Shown piece by piece: positions 1 through 12,033 of a DNA stretch of 64,000 nt. The notes under the pieces are model-generated. The model had not been told where the DNA came from, made no database searches, and was given only the letters and a program-made list of their open reading frames with translations. Source of the DNA: Hedera helix (Eukaryota > Streptophyta > Magnoliopsida > Apiales > Araliaceae); assembly GCA_947179155.2 (NCBI GenBank), contig OX359270.1, positions 21,122,556-21,186,555 of the forward strand, in the 5' to 3' direction. Position 1 is the stretch's first letter. Each line of letters opens with the position of its first letter. The position numbers and the translations under genes were made by a program.

Positions 1-1120
1 CAGTTCATCAAAAAATTTAAGACGCGTTGAAAACATGTGTAGACATTGCTATATTGTTATATATTTGTATATCACATTTTGTAACTATATTAAAAATAAA
101 GACACACGAAAGTATAGTGCACAAATGTGTTCACAGTACATAATAAAATCCATGCCGAACAGACCTTAAAAACTATCAAGCAAATCAAGCAAGTATTGAA
201 CTGGTCGAACGATCAAATGGAGTTCTAAGAAATACTGAAATGGTACAAGGCAGCCTAAAGGCATGAAACAAACTAAAAGTACACCGTACAGCAGTTTAAA
301 GCATGTTGTTGCTTTCCCAGATACAAAAGTCATGGCAACTATGGCATGAGTTATTGATATCCTACATATTTCAATAACTAAACTGTTTGTCAATTTAAAC
401 AGTTCCACTGATTTCAATCAAACAGAAATGAAGATGAGAGATACACATTATGGGTTTCTAATCAATTTTAACAGACTTTTCCGTAAAGGACTTGCAAAAC
501 TATCATGTTCTTACATGATAATACAAGTTTTAGATTTTTCAAGAAATTAACATCAGTTTCCACCAACTTAAATCACTAAGGATCAGAGTGGGATACAGCA
601 TGATTTCCAGATCAAAAAATTTAGCAAAGCCCTCTGCAGATCATTAAAGAACCTTCACGGTTTACCTCATATTATTAGTCCAAATAACAGGACCCAGTAC
701 CATCCAATCATCAAAACCAATAACTTTTTTTGAAGAAAACTCTACCTCAGTTCTATAGATCTATGCAGAACATGCCTAAGATAATACAAAAATGACAAAA
801 AAAAGGACAGACTAATATAACAATGTTATTTTCATCAACACTTAAACACCATATATACCCTTAGTTACACGAATGGGCTTCAATTTACCCAATCATTCAT
901 ACTCATTACCTACTTCCTAATGGATCCCATTCACGCTATTGCATATGAGTCGGGGGTGAAATTTCTGTCACAAGAAAAGATGCAACAACTTGACAGCAGG
1001 CTTTACACCATGCATGGAGACATACATATATCATGCACATTAAAAAAGAAAGTACAGTTCCTAAAATCTAAAATGTTAGCTATAGTACAATTATATAAAA
1101 CCAGATTCTTCATTTAATAC
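1..1120 (-). other. intron 2 of the DUF630/632 gene (runs off the window)
   Basis: Begins with donor GTATTAAATG directly after an AAG codon at 1121. No continuation of DUF632 was recognised down to base 1, so the next exon should lie outside the window. Short open frames here have no family resemblance. Confidence 0.6.
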
Positions 1121-4100
1121 CTTAACTTCCTCATAAAGCTTTTTCTCCCATGCATAGAGCTCTTCCAAAATAGATGAGATGTTACCATGATCAACAGTAA
1201 TGTCCTTTCCAGTATCCTCATAGTACGATCTTGCCAGCTTCATTGTTTTAGAATCTACTCTTACTGACTGCCTTGATGGGGGGTGTGAAGATGCAGATGA
1301 AGGTGCTACAACACACAGAATTCTGGACAAGGCCTCTGCACACAGACAAATAGTTCCAACTAATTAGAAAGGTAAGCAATTATTGAAAGCGATTACCATA
1401 TCTTATTCTTCGCCAAGGTAGTCATTTTGACTTGCTGGGAAAAGAAAGAATTTATACAACTAACTGGTGTTCTTATGACAATAAAACTATGGGAATTGAT
1501 AATTCATGACGTTTAAGGATTCAAAAGTCCCATAATATTATCTTCAAAAGTAAGCTTGTATAAGCTAAAAGTAAAAACCACGTGTTAATCTCAGGAAGAA
1601 ATGAAGATTGTAATGTATAAACTGAAAGAAAGCACAACACACCTAAACAAATCTTTTACACATCAACAATTAATAGCTTATGATGAAATTTTAATCAGGC
1701 AAGAAGAATGGTGAAAATCAACTTGAAAGCACCTTTAACTATAAAGGAGATGCATGCTAGATAAATATGACCTCGTAAAAAAGGTCTACCAATTGTTATT
1801 AAAGGCACTCTTCTTGAACAAACTTTGCCAAATTACAAGGAGCTAGGATTACCCCCACGAACTGCCTTATCCCAGCACTGGATACTCTGATTCTCGGGGA
1901 CTCTTAGGGATCCTCTCCTCCTTATAACTTATGTGTTTTATATTATCTATGATTATTTTTATAACTCCAAAACATTAAAGTTATATTATTTGTTGGATTT
2001 TTTTTAGTTTTTATCTTGTAGTATCTATTTTGATGAATTATTTTATCATATATATACAACTAGAAACATATATATTTAAATGTTTAATAATAAAATATAT
2101 GTGAAATCCAACCGAACCCGGATCTCTATACTTTAAGATTTGACAAATATTTGTAGCCCCGTATAACGAACCTGTATCTGTGTTTCTTAGACAAGGAATC
2201 CACATTGTAGAGCTCCCTAATTGATTAACCACTCTTGAGCATATTAATAAGCTCTTCTTGATCTAATATCTCCTTATTGTGGGATGGGCTGGGTTCAACA
2301 GTTCAACAGGGCTACAAGCGAAGCACAATCTGGGTTGTAAATTGTTAAAATAATCAATATGACCATTTATAGCAATTACCCTGGAATACAGATATACAGG
2401 CTCAAGAAGTAGGTTTATACTTAAAGCGGTAGCATAATTACAATGTCATAGATGAGGCGGATTTGAGTTCACCAGAACACAATGAGAAATACTCAAAACA
2501 GTTGGTATCTTAACTTCCCTCAACATGTCCGCCAATCAGAGTTAAAACATTGTAGATGTTTTCGTGACCTTCAACAGCAAATTTATTATAGGGATGAAGA
2601 TACTAGTTACCAATTTCTCAAATATGATAAATTTTTCATTAATGTCACAGTAGACATAAATTCCCAACTGAAATGTGGTGATTTCAAATTGAAATCCATG
2701 TAAATTATATGATAAATAACAAAAGCTGAGAGGTGAATGCAACAAGGCAAACCGAACAAACAATTACAACAAGAACTCAGCAATGCATATATATAGACAT
2801 TAAGAAAACAATAGTTGAAATTATACCTCTAAGTACAGCGAACTTGGGTTGATAAGGCAGTTTCCCCACTTCAAGCATCAAAGCAACCTCTTTCCCATAA
2901 CTAGAAACCATCTCAAATTCATCCCTAATTTCACCAACTACCTCCTGAATATCCCGAGTACCATGAGTAGATAATGTGGTCATGCTACTCATCTTTGGGG
3001 ATTCAACGTCGTTAAGTGAAACCTCTTCTACCTCAAAATTAACCCTTTTCTTCTGCCCATAACTATTGGGTGAGGCCTCTGATATAATGGTGTCGGGACT
3101 GCTTTTCTCCTCTTCCACGTAAACTGATTGTTGCGCCTCACTATTTTGTGATGGTCCTGCCCTTGAAGTGCCCTCACTATGTTGTGATGGCATTGCCTTT
3201 GTACTGCCATCACTACTGTGTGATGGTAACTCCCTTGAACTTCCCTCACTACCATGAGGTGGCACCACCCTTGGACTGCCCTCACCATCACCGTATGATC
3301 GTACAGTTTTAAAATTGTCCTCACCCTTTTGTGGTGACATTGCCTTAGAAGTGTTCACGCCCAAATTTCTCTTTATATTTTCATTCACCTTCTTCCCCTT
3401 ATGAACTTCTCTAACGACCTCAGTCTCTGTTTCTTCTTCCAAATCAGGAATCCCCTCCCTCTCCCTAACCTCATTCGAATCTGGACTACTAGCAATCGAC
3501 CCATACCCATATGCACTCTGAGAATAATAACCAGTATCATACCCATCAAAAGGGTTAAGGAAATCCCACCCAGAACCACTCGGCGGAGGAGGTGGAAGTG
3601 GTGCAGCCGAAGGACTTGGACGCCTACTCTCGGGAGGTTCTTGATGTGGTGAACTCGTCGGAAACCCAAAGAATCCTCCACTCTCATTTGGGTAACTCAA
3701 GTAGGAGTTTGAATAATCATATGGTTCCTCCCCATGAATCACAGTACGAACAGCCGGTGCAGACCTTTTCATATAATATGCATATGACCTCGAATTCCCT
3801 CCATATTGTCCCCAGTTTGTTTGATAAGGTTGATCTACCACATTCATTCCATAAGGTTGATCCACTGCATTCATTCCATAAGTATGATCTACTACATTCA
3901 TTCCATAAGGTTGATCAGCTACATTCATTCTAGAAGCTCCCCAATCTGTTTGAGGGGATTGATCCATTCCATAACCATAAGGCCCCCAAGCTGATTGAGG
4001 GGGTGGATTTGAATTCACCCCATACCCATAAGGCTCCCAAGCTGTTTGATGAGGTGGGTAAGCCTCTCGTGCATCAATTTGAGGACTATCTTGTAAATGA

Positions 4101-4531
4101 ATGTGACTAGAAGGCGAACCCAATTCAGAATCCGAACTCGAGGATAAATGCAAATGTGAATCATGTAAATCCCCACAATCATCCACAGCTGAATGACTAT
4201 GAGAAATCGAACCCGAATTCGAATTGGAAGAGCCTTTATTATTCCTACCAGCAACATTTCTACTAGTACTATCTACGACTTTCTTCTTGCTCGTTTTCCC
4301 TTCATCAGAAGGCAATGTAAGCACAGGCGAATCCAAAGGCGACCCGATCACAAACTCTTCATCAACAAACCGGCAAAGAGCTTCGCCAAAATCTTTTAAA
4401 GAACGAAAATAAGAAATATGAGCAGAAGCTAGAGCATACCGGTGATCAGCGGCAGCTCTGATTAGCTCTTTCCTCTCTCTGCAACGAATCACTAATGGCA
4501 AATCATCAACTTTTGACCCTCCACAACCCAT
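1121..4531 (-). CDS. DUF630/DUF632 protein (NRG2/REL2-like), 5' two exons, partial
   Basis: Host gene read right to left; exon 1 is 4531-2827 and exon 2 is 1335-1121, and the rest lies beyond the left edge. The start is the ATG at 4531 because it gives MGCGGSK, the N-myristoylation (Gly2) and palmitoylation (Cys3) start typical of this family; the frame is open upstream but that part looks like leader. Residues 1-60 match DUF630. Residues 60-515 are a low-complexity Ser/Pro/Tyr-rich linker with two internal repeats. DUF632 begins near residue 520 (DIQEVVGEIRDEFEM) and continues in exon 2 (KLARSYYEDTGKD, LEELYAWEKKLYEEVK). Splice sites: donor AGAG/GTATAA at 2826, acceptor TGCAG at 1336, donor AAG/GTATT at 1120; the codon split across intron 1 keeps the frame. 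Known members are plant-specific regulators of nitrate response (NRG2) and of leaf or root development (REL2, APSR1). The exact orthologue cannot be set from a partial gene. Confidence 0.93.
1336..2826 (-). other. intron 1 of the DUF630/632 gene
   Basis: A 1,491-nt GT-AG intron between the two coding exons. It interrupts DUF632 after ...KFAVLR with phase 1, and the joined exons stay in frame. It is AT-rich; I found no coding or repeat signature in it. Confidence 0.85.
3143..3300 (-). repeat. 36-bp in-frame degenerate repeat in exon 1
   Basis: About four degenerate 12-residue units rich in Ser, Gly and Pro (pattern S-E-G-S-S-R-x-x-P-S-H) follow one another in the linker just before DUF632. 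The region is predicted to be disordered. Confidence 0.65.
3826..3932 (-). repeat. 27-bp in-frame tandem repeat in exon 1
   Basis: Four copies of a 27-bp unit encode a nine-residue motif of the type D-Q-P-Y-G-M-N-V-V in the linker between DUF630 and DUF632. The units differ by a few bases each. Length variation here would not shift the frame. Confidence 0.8.
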
Positions 4532-5240
4532 ATCAACAAACACAACCACCACCAAGTAAAATCCCGATCCAAACCCTAACCCTAATTTATTAAACCACAA
4601 TAAAAACAGAGCAATCATCTCCTCCTTACCTGTCCGTACAGTTGCAGAATCAGATCAAGCATTATGAAGATAAATTCCACACAACCCCGGATCAATAAAA
4701 CACTAAATACCCAATTCAAATAAATCTAGAGAGGGAATAACCCAGTACAAACAAATTTTAGAGAGAGAAATTAGAAGAAATCGCAATGCTGAATTCAATA
4801 AGAAAGAACTGATAGTGAAATCTGACCGTAGAGAATGAGGGAATTGACTCTTTACCATCCATGCGATTATGGGCGGCATAGAGAGGGAATCGTTTGGAAT
4901 CTGAGATTTTTTATTTCTGAAATTGTTTGGTGTCATTTTGGCATTAAAAAAATGTGAGTATTTCGAGATGCGTGATGTTAGAGAAGAAGTCTGAAAATCA
5001 ATAATAAATTGAAGAATTGTGGGATTTGTGTTTTGTTTTGAATTGAATTGTTTTTTTGCGGTTTGGGGTTCAGTGAGAAGATGGAGATGGAAGTGTCAGG
5101 GTTTTAGACAGAAGAAGAAGAGGCTCGGCTCGTGGAACCCGCCACGGGTTACGGACGATGTCATTATTACCTTTGGCATAATCAACTTCCTCTCTACTTT
5201 CTGTTTCTGTGCTGGAATTTTGCTAGATTGACAATCACAA
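4532..5240 (-). promoter_or_regulatory. 5' leader and proximal promoter region of the DUF630/632 gene
   Basis: Upstream of the ATG at 4531. On the minus strand it holds an AAATTAGGGTTAGGGTTT stretch (two telo-box-like repeats) about 50 bases before the ATG, GA-rich leader sequence, and a GTAAGG donor-like site near 4633. The transcription start and any leader intron cannot be fixed without RNA data. Confidence 0.45.
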
Positions 5241-5639
5241 AGTGAAAAAATAATATGAATTTATTTAATTTTTTATATTTTAATTATTTAAAAAATAATA
5301 ACAATTATAAGATTAATTATTTTAAAAAAATTAATAAATTATATTAACTTTTTATGGTTCAAAAATTCCGTTAATTTTGAATATATAAAAAATTGAATGA
5401 GATGAGACAAATGTTATTATATGTAAATTTGTTATCGGAATATAAATACATATTATTCATCAAATTTTAATTTGATAATATATAAAAATAAATATGTAAT
5501 TTATATTTTTCCCAAACCCTAAAAGCTTGCTTGGGTTAACTATTATTTAAAAAATTAAAGTGATGATTAACATTAATAGTATTTTACTCAGTACAGATAC
5601 AAAATGATATAATTAGTTGTAATTTATTATTATTATTAT
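5241..5639. other. AT-rich intergenic DNA
   Basis: Very AT-rich sequence with A and T runs, ending in a short ATT run that serves as the target of the adjacent MITE. No gene or known element is visible. Confidence 0.6.
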
Positions 5640-6047
5640 CAATATTTGTAAATTCGGACTGGACCGGCAGTTCGACCACAGTCCAATCGGAACTTGGTTG
5701 GCACATCAGTCCAATTTAGCTCAAAAAATCGATTTTTATCGTCCCGATCAAAACCCATTTGACTGCCGGTAAAATTCGTTAGTTGAACCAATTGACCTGG
5801 TTTTTTTTTTGTACAAAAATATTTTTATTTTTAAAATTAGATATTTTTACTAATATTATAATATTTTTCACTATATTTTAATTTATAAAAAAATAGATAT
5901 TTTAAAATTTTATTAATATTAATAATATTTTTTTTATGTATTTATGTCGTCACCGGTTCAATTACAGTTCGACTATTAGTTGGACCAGTGACTCATCCAT
6001 CAAGTACCTTTTTTGATTCAATAACCAATCCGAATTTACAAACATTG
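5640..6047. mobile_element. hAT-type MITE, about 408 bp
   Basis: Terminal inverted repeats of about 23 bp: the left end begins CAATATTTGTAAATTCGG and the right end is its reverse complement with one or two changes. It is flanked by an 8-bp direct repeat ATTATTAT (5632-5639 and 6048-6055). Termini starting with CA and an 8-bp duplication fit hAT. The interior has the GGTTCAATT...GTTCGAC...TTGGACCAGTG type of sequence common in plant MITEs, with no coding capacity. The target lies in an ATT run, so the exact duplication length is ambiguous. Confidence 0.72.
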
Positions 6048-7252
6048 ATTATTATCAATAAACCTACTCATTTATGGTATTATCAATTAATTATATCTTA
6101 TCTCATTATTTTGTAAGTTATTTTTTTGTCATCATAGCAATATTTGATAAGTATTATGCTTGTGGCTATCGGTGCATTTTTAATCCTTATCAAATATAAT
6201 TAAATTAAATTAAATTTGATTCATTAATAATAAAAAACTGCCTTTGTTATTTTTTAAAACTTGTATATTAGAACTAAAACTCCTAAATAAAAATTATATC
6301 ATTGCAATTAATATCTAGAACATATTAAAACATTTAATAATACTATAAATGAACTAATTTAACTGTGCGATCTTTTTGCAATTAAAACATTTTTGTAAAC
6401 TCTATCAACAGTACCCCCCGCGGTAATTATAATTTTTTACTCTCCTAATATTATTATTATAATAATATAATTGACTATAAATTAATTTTTAAAAGGTAAC
6501 TTATTTAATATTTGGCTATTCTTATTTAAGGAATATTTGGATAGTCTTAATTAACATCAACTCTAAAATTTAAAGTGTAGCTATTATGAAATTTCACTTA
6601 AATTATAAATAGTTAATGCTTTAATTAAGGACATGTTCGGCATCTATTTATTTTAAAATGACTTTAAGCTAAAATATAAGTTAGCTTATAGTTAAAATAT
6701 AAATTCATTTATAATTAAAAGTGTTCGGCACTAATCTGACTAATAAGTCAGAAATTAAGTTAAAACAAGTTATAAAGGTGTTCGGCTGATAATGACTTAT
6801 AAGTTAAAATAAAATATAAAAATTACTAAAAATGACATTAATAAAAAGATACACTGATTATATATCATAACTAAAAAACAAGATTTTTGAATGCAGGTAG
6901 ATCTGTTAAACTTGTATAACAAACTAGTAATAATAATGATTCCAATAAATTAAAAATAAAATAACACAACAAATAATAATAATTTTAAACTTTTAATATT
7001 TTTTAAACAAAAATTATACTATTAGATATTAAATTTTAAATATTATAAAAATATTAAATTTAAAAAAACAAAATAATAATATAACTAATTTGTAAGGATA
7101 AAAGAGAGAGAAAAAAATATTGTAACACAATCACACCCTCAAGACAGTTGCTTTATAATATAAATTTAGTAAAGTATAAAAATTTATAAATTTAATAGGA
7201 CTTATTTGAAGAAAGGTCTATGAAACAATATTACTATATTTTATTATTTACA
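6048..7252. other. AT-rich intergenic DNA with a TGTTCGGC-containing repeat
   Basis: No gene recognised. From about 6636 to 6830 the octamer TGTTCGGC occurs three times, each followed by segments resembling TTATAAGTTA. A similar segment ends at about 27921. This may be a decayed MITE family, but no clear termini were found. Confidence 0.35.
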
Positions 7253-7434
7253 TCTATTATATAAAACAGAGCGGAGAGAGAAAATGAATCTTCAATATCT
7301 AATGGTTTCAAATCATCTCATGGCTTCAACAAAGAACGGTTGAGATTAATCTATCTCTCATTTTTCCCTCCCCCAATTCAAATTCTAATTTTCAAAAATC
7401 TACCCACTCCCATTTCCCACCCAAATCAAATTCA

Positions 7435-8177
<743 letters not shown>

Positions 8178-8178
<1 letters not shown>

Positions 8179-10387
8179 GTCGACGCCGGGATTTTCGTCG
8201 TCTCGTTTTTTTATTATTAAAATGTCCCTTTCCAATTTTAGCCTTTTGAATTAAATGTGATTTTGAAAAGGGTCGGCTTAATGTCGACGGGTTTTGAAAG
8301 ATCGATTTTTTTATGAGCCAATTGACCAGAGTCGCCAGTTGGTATATTTGAAATGGATGTACCAACTCATCCGAATTTAGTTTTTTTTTGTAATCGCTGG
8401 CTCATATGTGACTCCGAGTTAATTGGTCCGCAAACCGAGATTCATAGAGTTCGGGGGCTTGCTTAAGCGAGGGGAAGGTGTTAGGCACCCCCCGACTTCC
8501 GTGAAACACGGTTACCGCAATCTCGATGTTTTCTTATCCTTTTAAATCCTAAAAGGTGTGTGTGTGTGTGTGTGTGTTTCTAAATGGACGTTTGTGGTGC
8601 GTTTTGCATAACAAGTTTGCTTTTATTTTATATGGCAAAAGTGTTTATCTGGAAAGTGTTTTTGGACGTTCTTTGACCCAAATGACGAGGCTTCGCTTTT
8701 TATAAGAAAGATTGATTTTAATTTCGAAAGCGTTAAGGGTTTTTTATTTAGATGTCATTTTAGAAAACAATAGTTTTAAACTTTTGTCAAATAGGAATCG
8801 AGACCATACATTGCCTTCTAACAGTTAATATAAATAAAACGAGGGCAACTTCTAGAACTCTTTAACCCTATGCACAAAGTTTAATGAAAATATTTATTTA
8901 TTTGCAAAATCGTTTTTTTGTGACGTTTTAAAACCAACTAAAGCCTATTCATCAATCATGGATTAAAGTTTGCCAAAACACTTAACCTTTAAACCTCGTG
9001 AATCTAATATCCTAAATTGATCACTTTTAGAAAATCTTCATCGTTTGCCTTATTTTGGAAAACCGTTTTTCGTGTCGTAAATTAAAACAAACATCCCAAA
9101 ACGTGTCGGGGCTATCCATGGGCATGTGAGCCATCCAGACAACCCCAAACACCCACAATCACATATTTTATTATTATCACGGGGCCTTAACCCGAACACG
9201 ACTTTGTGTCGTTTTAAGGCCCGATATTACAACATACACATACATGGACCCTATATCATGATTACATATACCCAAAACGTCCATCATCGGGATTCGACCG
9301 CTAGGATCTCCTCCCTAGGCTCACAATCACCCAAATAGCTACATAACCAATAATAAGCCAAATCTAAATAATATTAAACATCACTATCGCATTACATAAC
9401 CCAAATATCACCCAAACCAACACTACGCATTACTCATTACCACGACGAGCGAAAAATCACCGTACGGGTGTCATCGGGGCGTTATGAGGAATTATGTTCC
9501 GATGGAACCCTCGCTAACGACGCCTAACCCACGGATCATCACCCACATAATAACATATTACATCAAATAAACCAAACACAATGCTATACTAACAATACAA
9601 ACAAAAAAACCCAAAACAAACAACTTTTCACCTTGCAAAACGTCGATTCGAGCCTCTTATATCATAAAATGAACTACACCACAAGATCACTCAACTAAAA
9701 TAGCACAACAATATGGATCTAATGCTTGAATCTAACCAAAACCGAGCTTTCTCTCTCTCTCCCGTGATCTTTCTCTCTCTCTTTTTCTTTCTTTTTCTTC
9801 TTCTTTTTTGCTCTCGGGTGGAAATGGCCGCTCTATAGGCATTTCCAGGCAGCCGCAGATGCATCTGCGGCTGGGCGGCAAGCCGCCTGCGCCGTTTCCT
9901 CGGCTGTCGTGTGCCGTCTCCTCGAGCCATGCGAAACCTCGAAAATCGTTTGGCCGCAGATGCATCCGCGGCTGTCTGGCTTGTTTTTCTCGATTTCCGT
10001 GCCACGCGGTCTTAATTCGCCAATTTTTGCGGTATTATTTTGGAAGGCTGTATTTTTGCAATCCGGAAATCCCTGGGAAACGTGCCATATTGTTCTGGGA
10101 GGCTAGTTCGGAGGGCTGCGACATGATATAGAATTTAATACTTGTGCTTGGCTTCGTAAGCGGAGTGGCCATTAGTCGTCCTTTGTGGTCAGCTCAGGTG
10201 TTTCAGAATCAACTGTTTGCCTTGCCTCAAGTGATCGGATGCTCGTTGTTCGTTGTGGCGGCTTTGACCGTAAATCGTTGGGGTGGCTTCGTGTTGGGGT
10301 CCACCTCCCTTTTCGCGTGTCAGGTCAAATGATTATTTTACCCTCCTGCCAGGGTTAGTAGAGAAGTGCAAAAATTGGGTGTCTACA
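8178..10387 (-). repeat. 3' LTR of the Tat element (left copy, 2,210 bp)
   Basis: Nearly identical to 24000-26226, including the GT microsatellite near 8559, the palindromic GCCGCAGATGCATCTGCGGC segment near 9852 and the CT-rich tract near 9748-9810. Most differences from the other LTR are C/T or G/A transitions. It is 17 bp shorter overall; the main length difference is one missing palindrome unit. Short open frames inside it occur in both LTRs and look incidental. Confidence 0.97.
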
Positions 10388-10401
10388 GCTGCCCCTCTTT
10401 A
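10388..10401 (-). promoter_or_regulatory. polypurine tract
   Basis: Directly before the 3' LTR the minus strand reads AAAGAGGGGCAGC then TGTAGACACCC. This is the plus-strand primer site expected at this place in a Tat element. Confidence 0.82.
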
Positions 10402-10569
10402 TCATGTTTATGGAATGCCATATGAAATGAACTTGATAAAGAAGTAGGCTCCCGATGCATGAAAATTCCAAATATATTTTTAACGATGCCACACATGCGC
10501 TAAGATGATGCGATTCACATTCAATATGCTCCTGTAGAGGTTATTTTCAAAGTTACGAATGAACACTGC

Positions 10570-11292
10570 CCGGGTCTCGTCTCCGGCGGGTCGATTTTGG
10601 GATGGTCAGGTATCGTCTCTGACGAGTCATTTTTTTTGGGCGGTCAGGTATCGTCTCTGGCGAGTCGTTTTTTATTGGTCAGGTATCGTATCTGACGGGT
10701 CGTTTTGAATTGGTCAGGTATCGTATCTGACGGGTCGTTTTGAATTGGTCAGGTATCGTATCTGACTGGTCGCTTTTTTTGAATTGGTCAGGTCTCGTAT
10801 CTGACTGGTCGCTTTGATTTGGTCAGGTCTCGTATCTGACGGGTCGTTTTTGAATTGGTCAGGTCTCGTTTCTGACTGGTCGTTTTTTGAAATGGTCAGG
10901 TATCGTATCTGACTGGTCGTTTTTCAATTGGTCAGGTATCGTATCTGACTGGTCGTTTTTTCAATTGGTCAGGTATCGTATCTGACTGGTCGCTTTGATT
11001 TGGTCAGGTCTCGTATCTGACGGGTCGTTTTTGAATTGGTCAGGTCTCGTTTCTGACTGGTCGTTTTTGAAATGGTCAGGTATCGTATCTGACTGGTCGT
11101 CTTTCAATTGGTCAGGTATCGTATCTGACTGGTTGTTTTTCAATTGGTCAGGTATCGTATCTGACTGGTCGCTTTGATTTGGTCAGGTCTCGTATCTGAC
11201 GGGTCGTTTTTGAATTGGTCAGGTCTCGCATCTGACTGGTCGTTTTTCAATTGGTCAGGTATCGTATCTGACTGGTCGTTTTTTCAAATGGT
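10570..11292 (+). repeat. 35-37 bp tandem array upstream of the antisense genes
   Basis: About 20 units with the core GGTCAGGTATCGTATCTGAC followed by (G/T)GGTCGTTTTT and a variable AATT spacer. Variants TATCG and TCTCG alternate and part of the array (about 10,780-10,970 versus 10,985-11,170) repeats as a larger block. It lies between the antisense genes and the polypurine tract. Open frames across it are artefacts. Confidence 0.93.
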
Positions 11293-12033
11293 CATCTAGT
11301 TTTAAAATCTTGCATCTTATCGTGGGATAAGCTACATGTTGACTCGGGGTACCAAAACGGGAGTCAAAAGGGCACCGGGAGCAGCCGCAGGGGCATCTGC
11401 GGCCAGCCGCAGATGCATCTGCGGCTGGAATCGGATCCTATTTCAGATCGCGACCCCCCCCCCGAATTGTTCACTTTTCCGCCTTCTCCATCTCTCGTTT
11501 TCGGTTTTCCTCGTCCCCTACCTGGCTTTTTCGTCCTTTGGACACCTTTTGGCAAAATCTGCTCCGATTAAAACAGTCTACGCACTTCGGGTAACGTTTT
11601 AACTCCTTTTTCTTTGATTTTCGCTTTCGTTTAGCTATGTATTTACTTGTTTAAATATTTGAGATTTTAGCAATGCATGCCTATATGAGATATTCGTGTT
11701 GGACGTAGCATAGACAACAAACGGTCTTGCAGCCATGCTTAATTACTTTTAAAAAAACATGATGTATCATTTTTACTTGCATTTGGGATTTGTTGGTTGC
11801 CTGACTTGATTAAACATGCTTGATCGTGCATGGGATGCCCATTTTACAAACGAAACTCTGCCGAAATTTCGGGAAATCTAGCACACCCCCTAGGGATTCA
11901 TTTATTCATTTTCAAATTTCAAACATGTCATGCTGCCCTATGATTTTCCTTTTTTAGCAATATGCAATAAGATTTTTCTTTTGAAAGATAACGAGCTAAG
12001 GATGTACCTCCTTTTCGTGCTGCCGTTTCAGTC
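11293..12033 (+). promoter_or_regulatory. putative leader and 5' UTR intron of the antisense genes
   Basis: A GC- and CT-rich stretch (11436-11590) with leader-like composition ends in donor TTCGG/GTAACG at 11591. A 441-nt intron would run to the acceptor TGCTGCCGTTTCAG at 12031, two bases before the ATG of the PMD-like gene. The same donor could also reach the acceptor at 14212 before the second gene. No TATA box was fixed; the tandem array directly upstream may contain the promoter. Confidence 0.5.
11392..11427. repeat. palindrome pair GCCGCAGATGCATCTGCGGC
   Basis: One degenerate and one perfect copy of a 24-bp palindrome centred on ATGCAT; the 20-bp core is named here. The same palindrome occurs in both LTRs (9850-9873 and 25667-25690), with degenerate copies at 9952-9974, 25691-25712 and about 25,791. 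Confidence 0.9.

Noticed and set aside
166..417. 83-codon minus-strand frame as a further exon of the DUF630/632 gene
   Set aside because: Sequence does not resemble DUF632 and no matching splice sites were seen.
4572..4590. AAACCCTAACCCTAATTT, telomere-like
   Set aside because: Only two units; a telo-box-like leader motif rather than an interstitial telomere. Similar short runs at 47,860-47,930 and 48,430-48,450 are likewise too short.
9126..9338. 70-codon frame repeated at 24943-25155
   Set aside because: The identical pair exists because it lies in both LTRs; no family match, probably incidental.
10961..11177. 60-codon frames on both strands with repeated SDW/NWSG-type units
   Set aside because: Arise from the tandem array, whose period is near a multiple of three.
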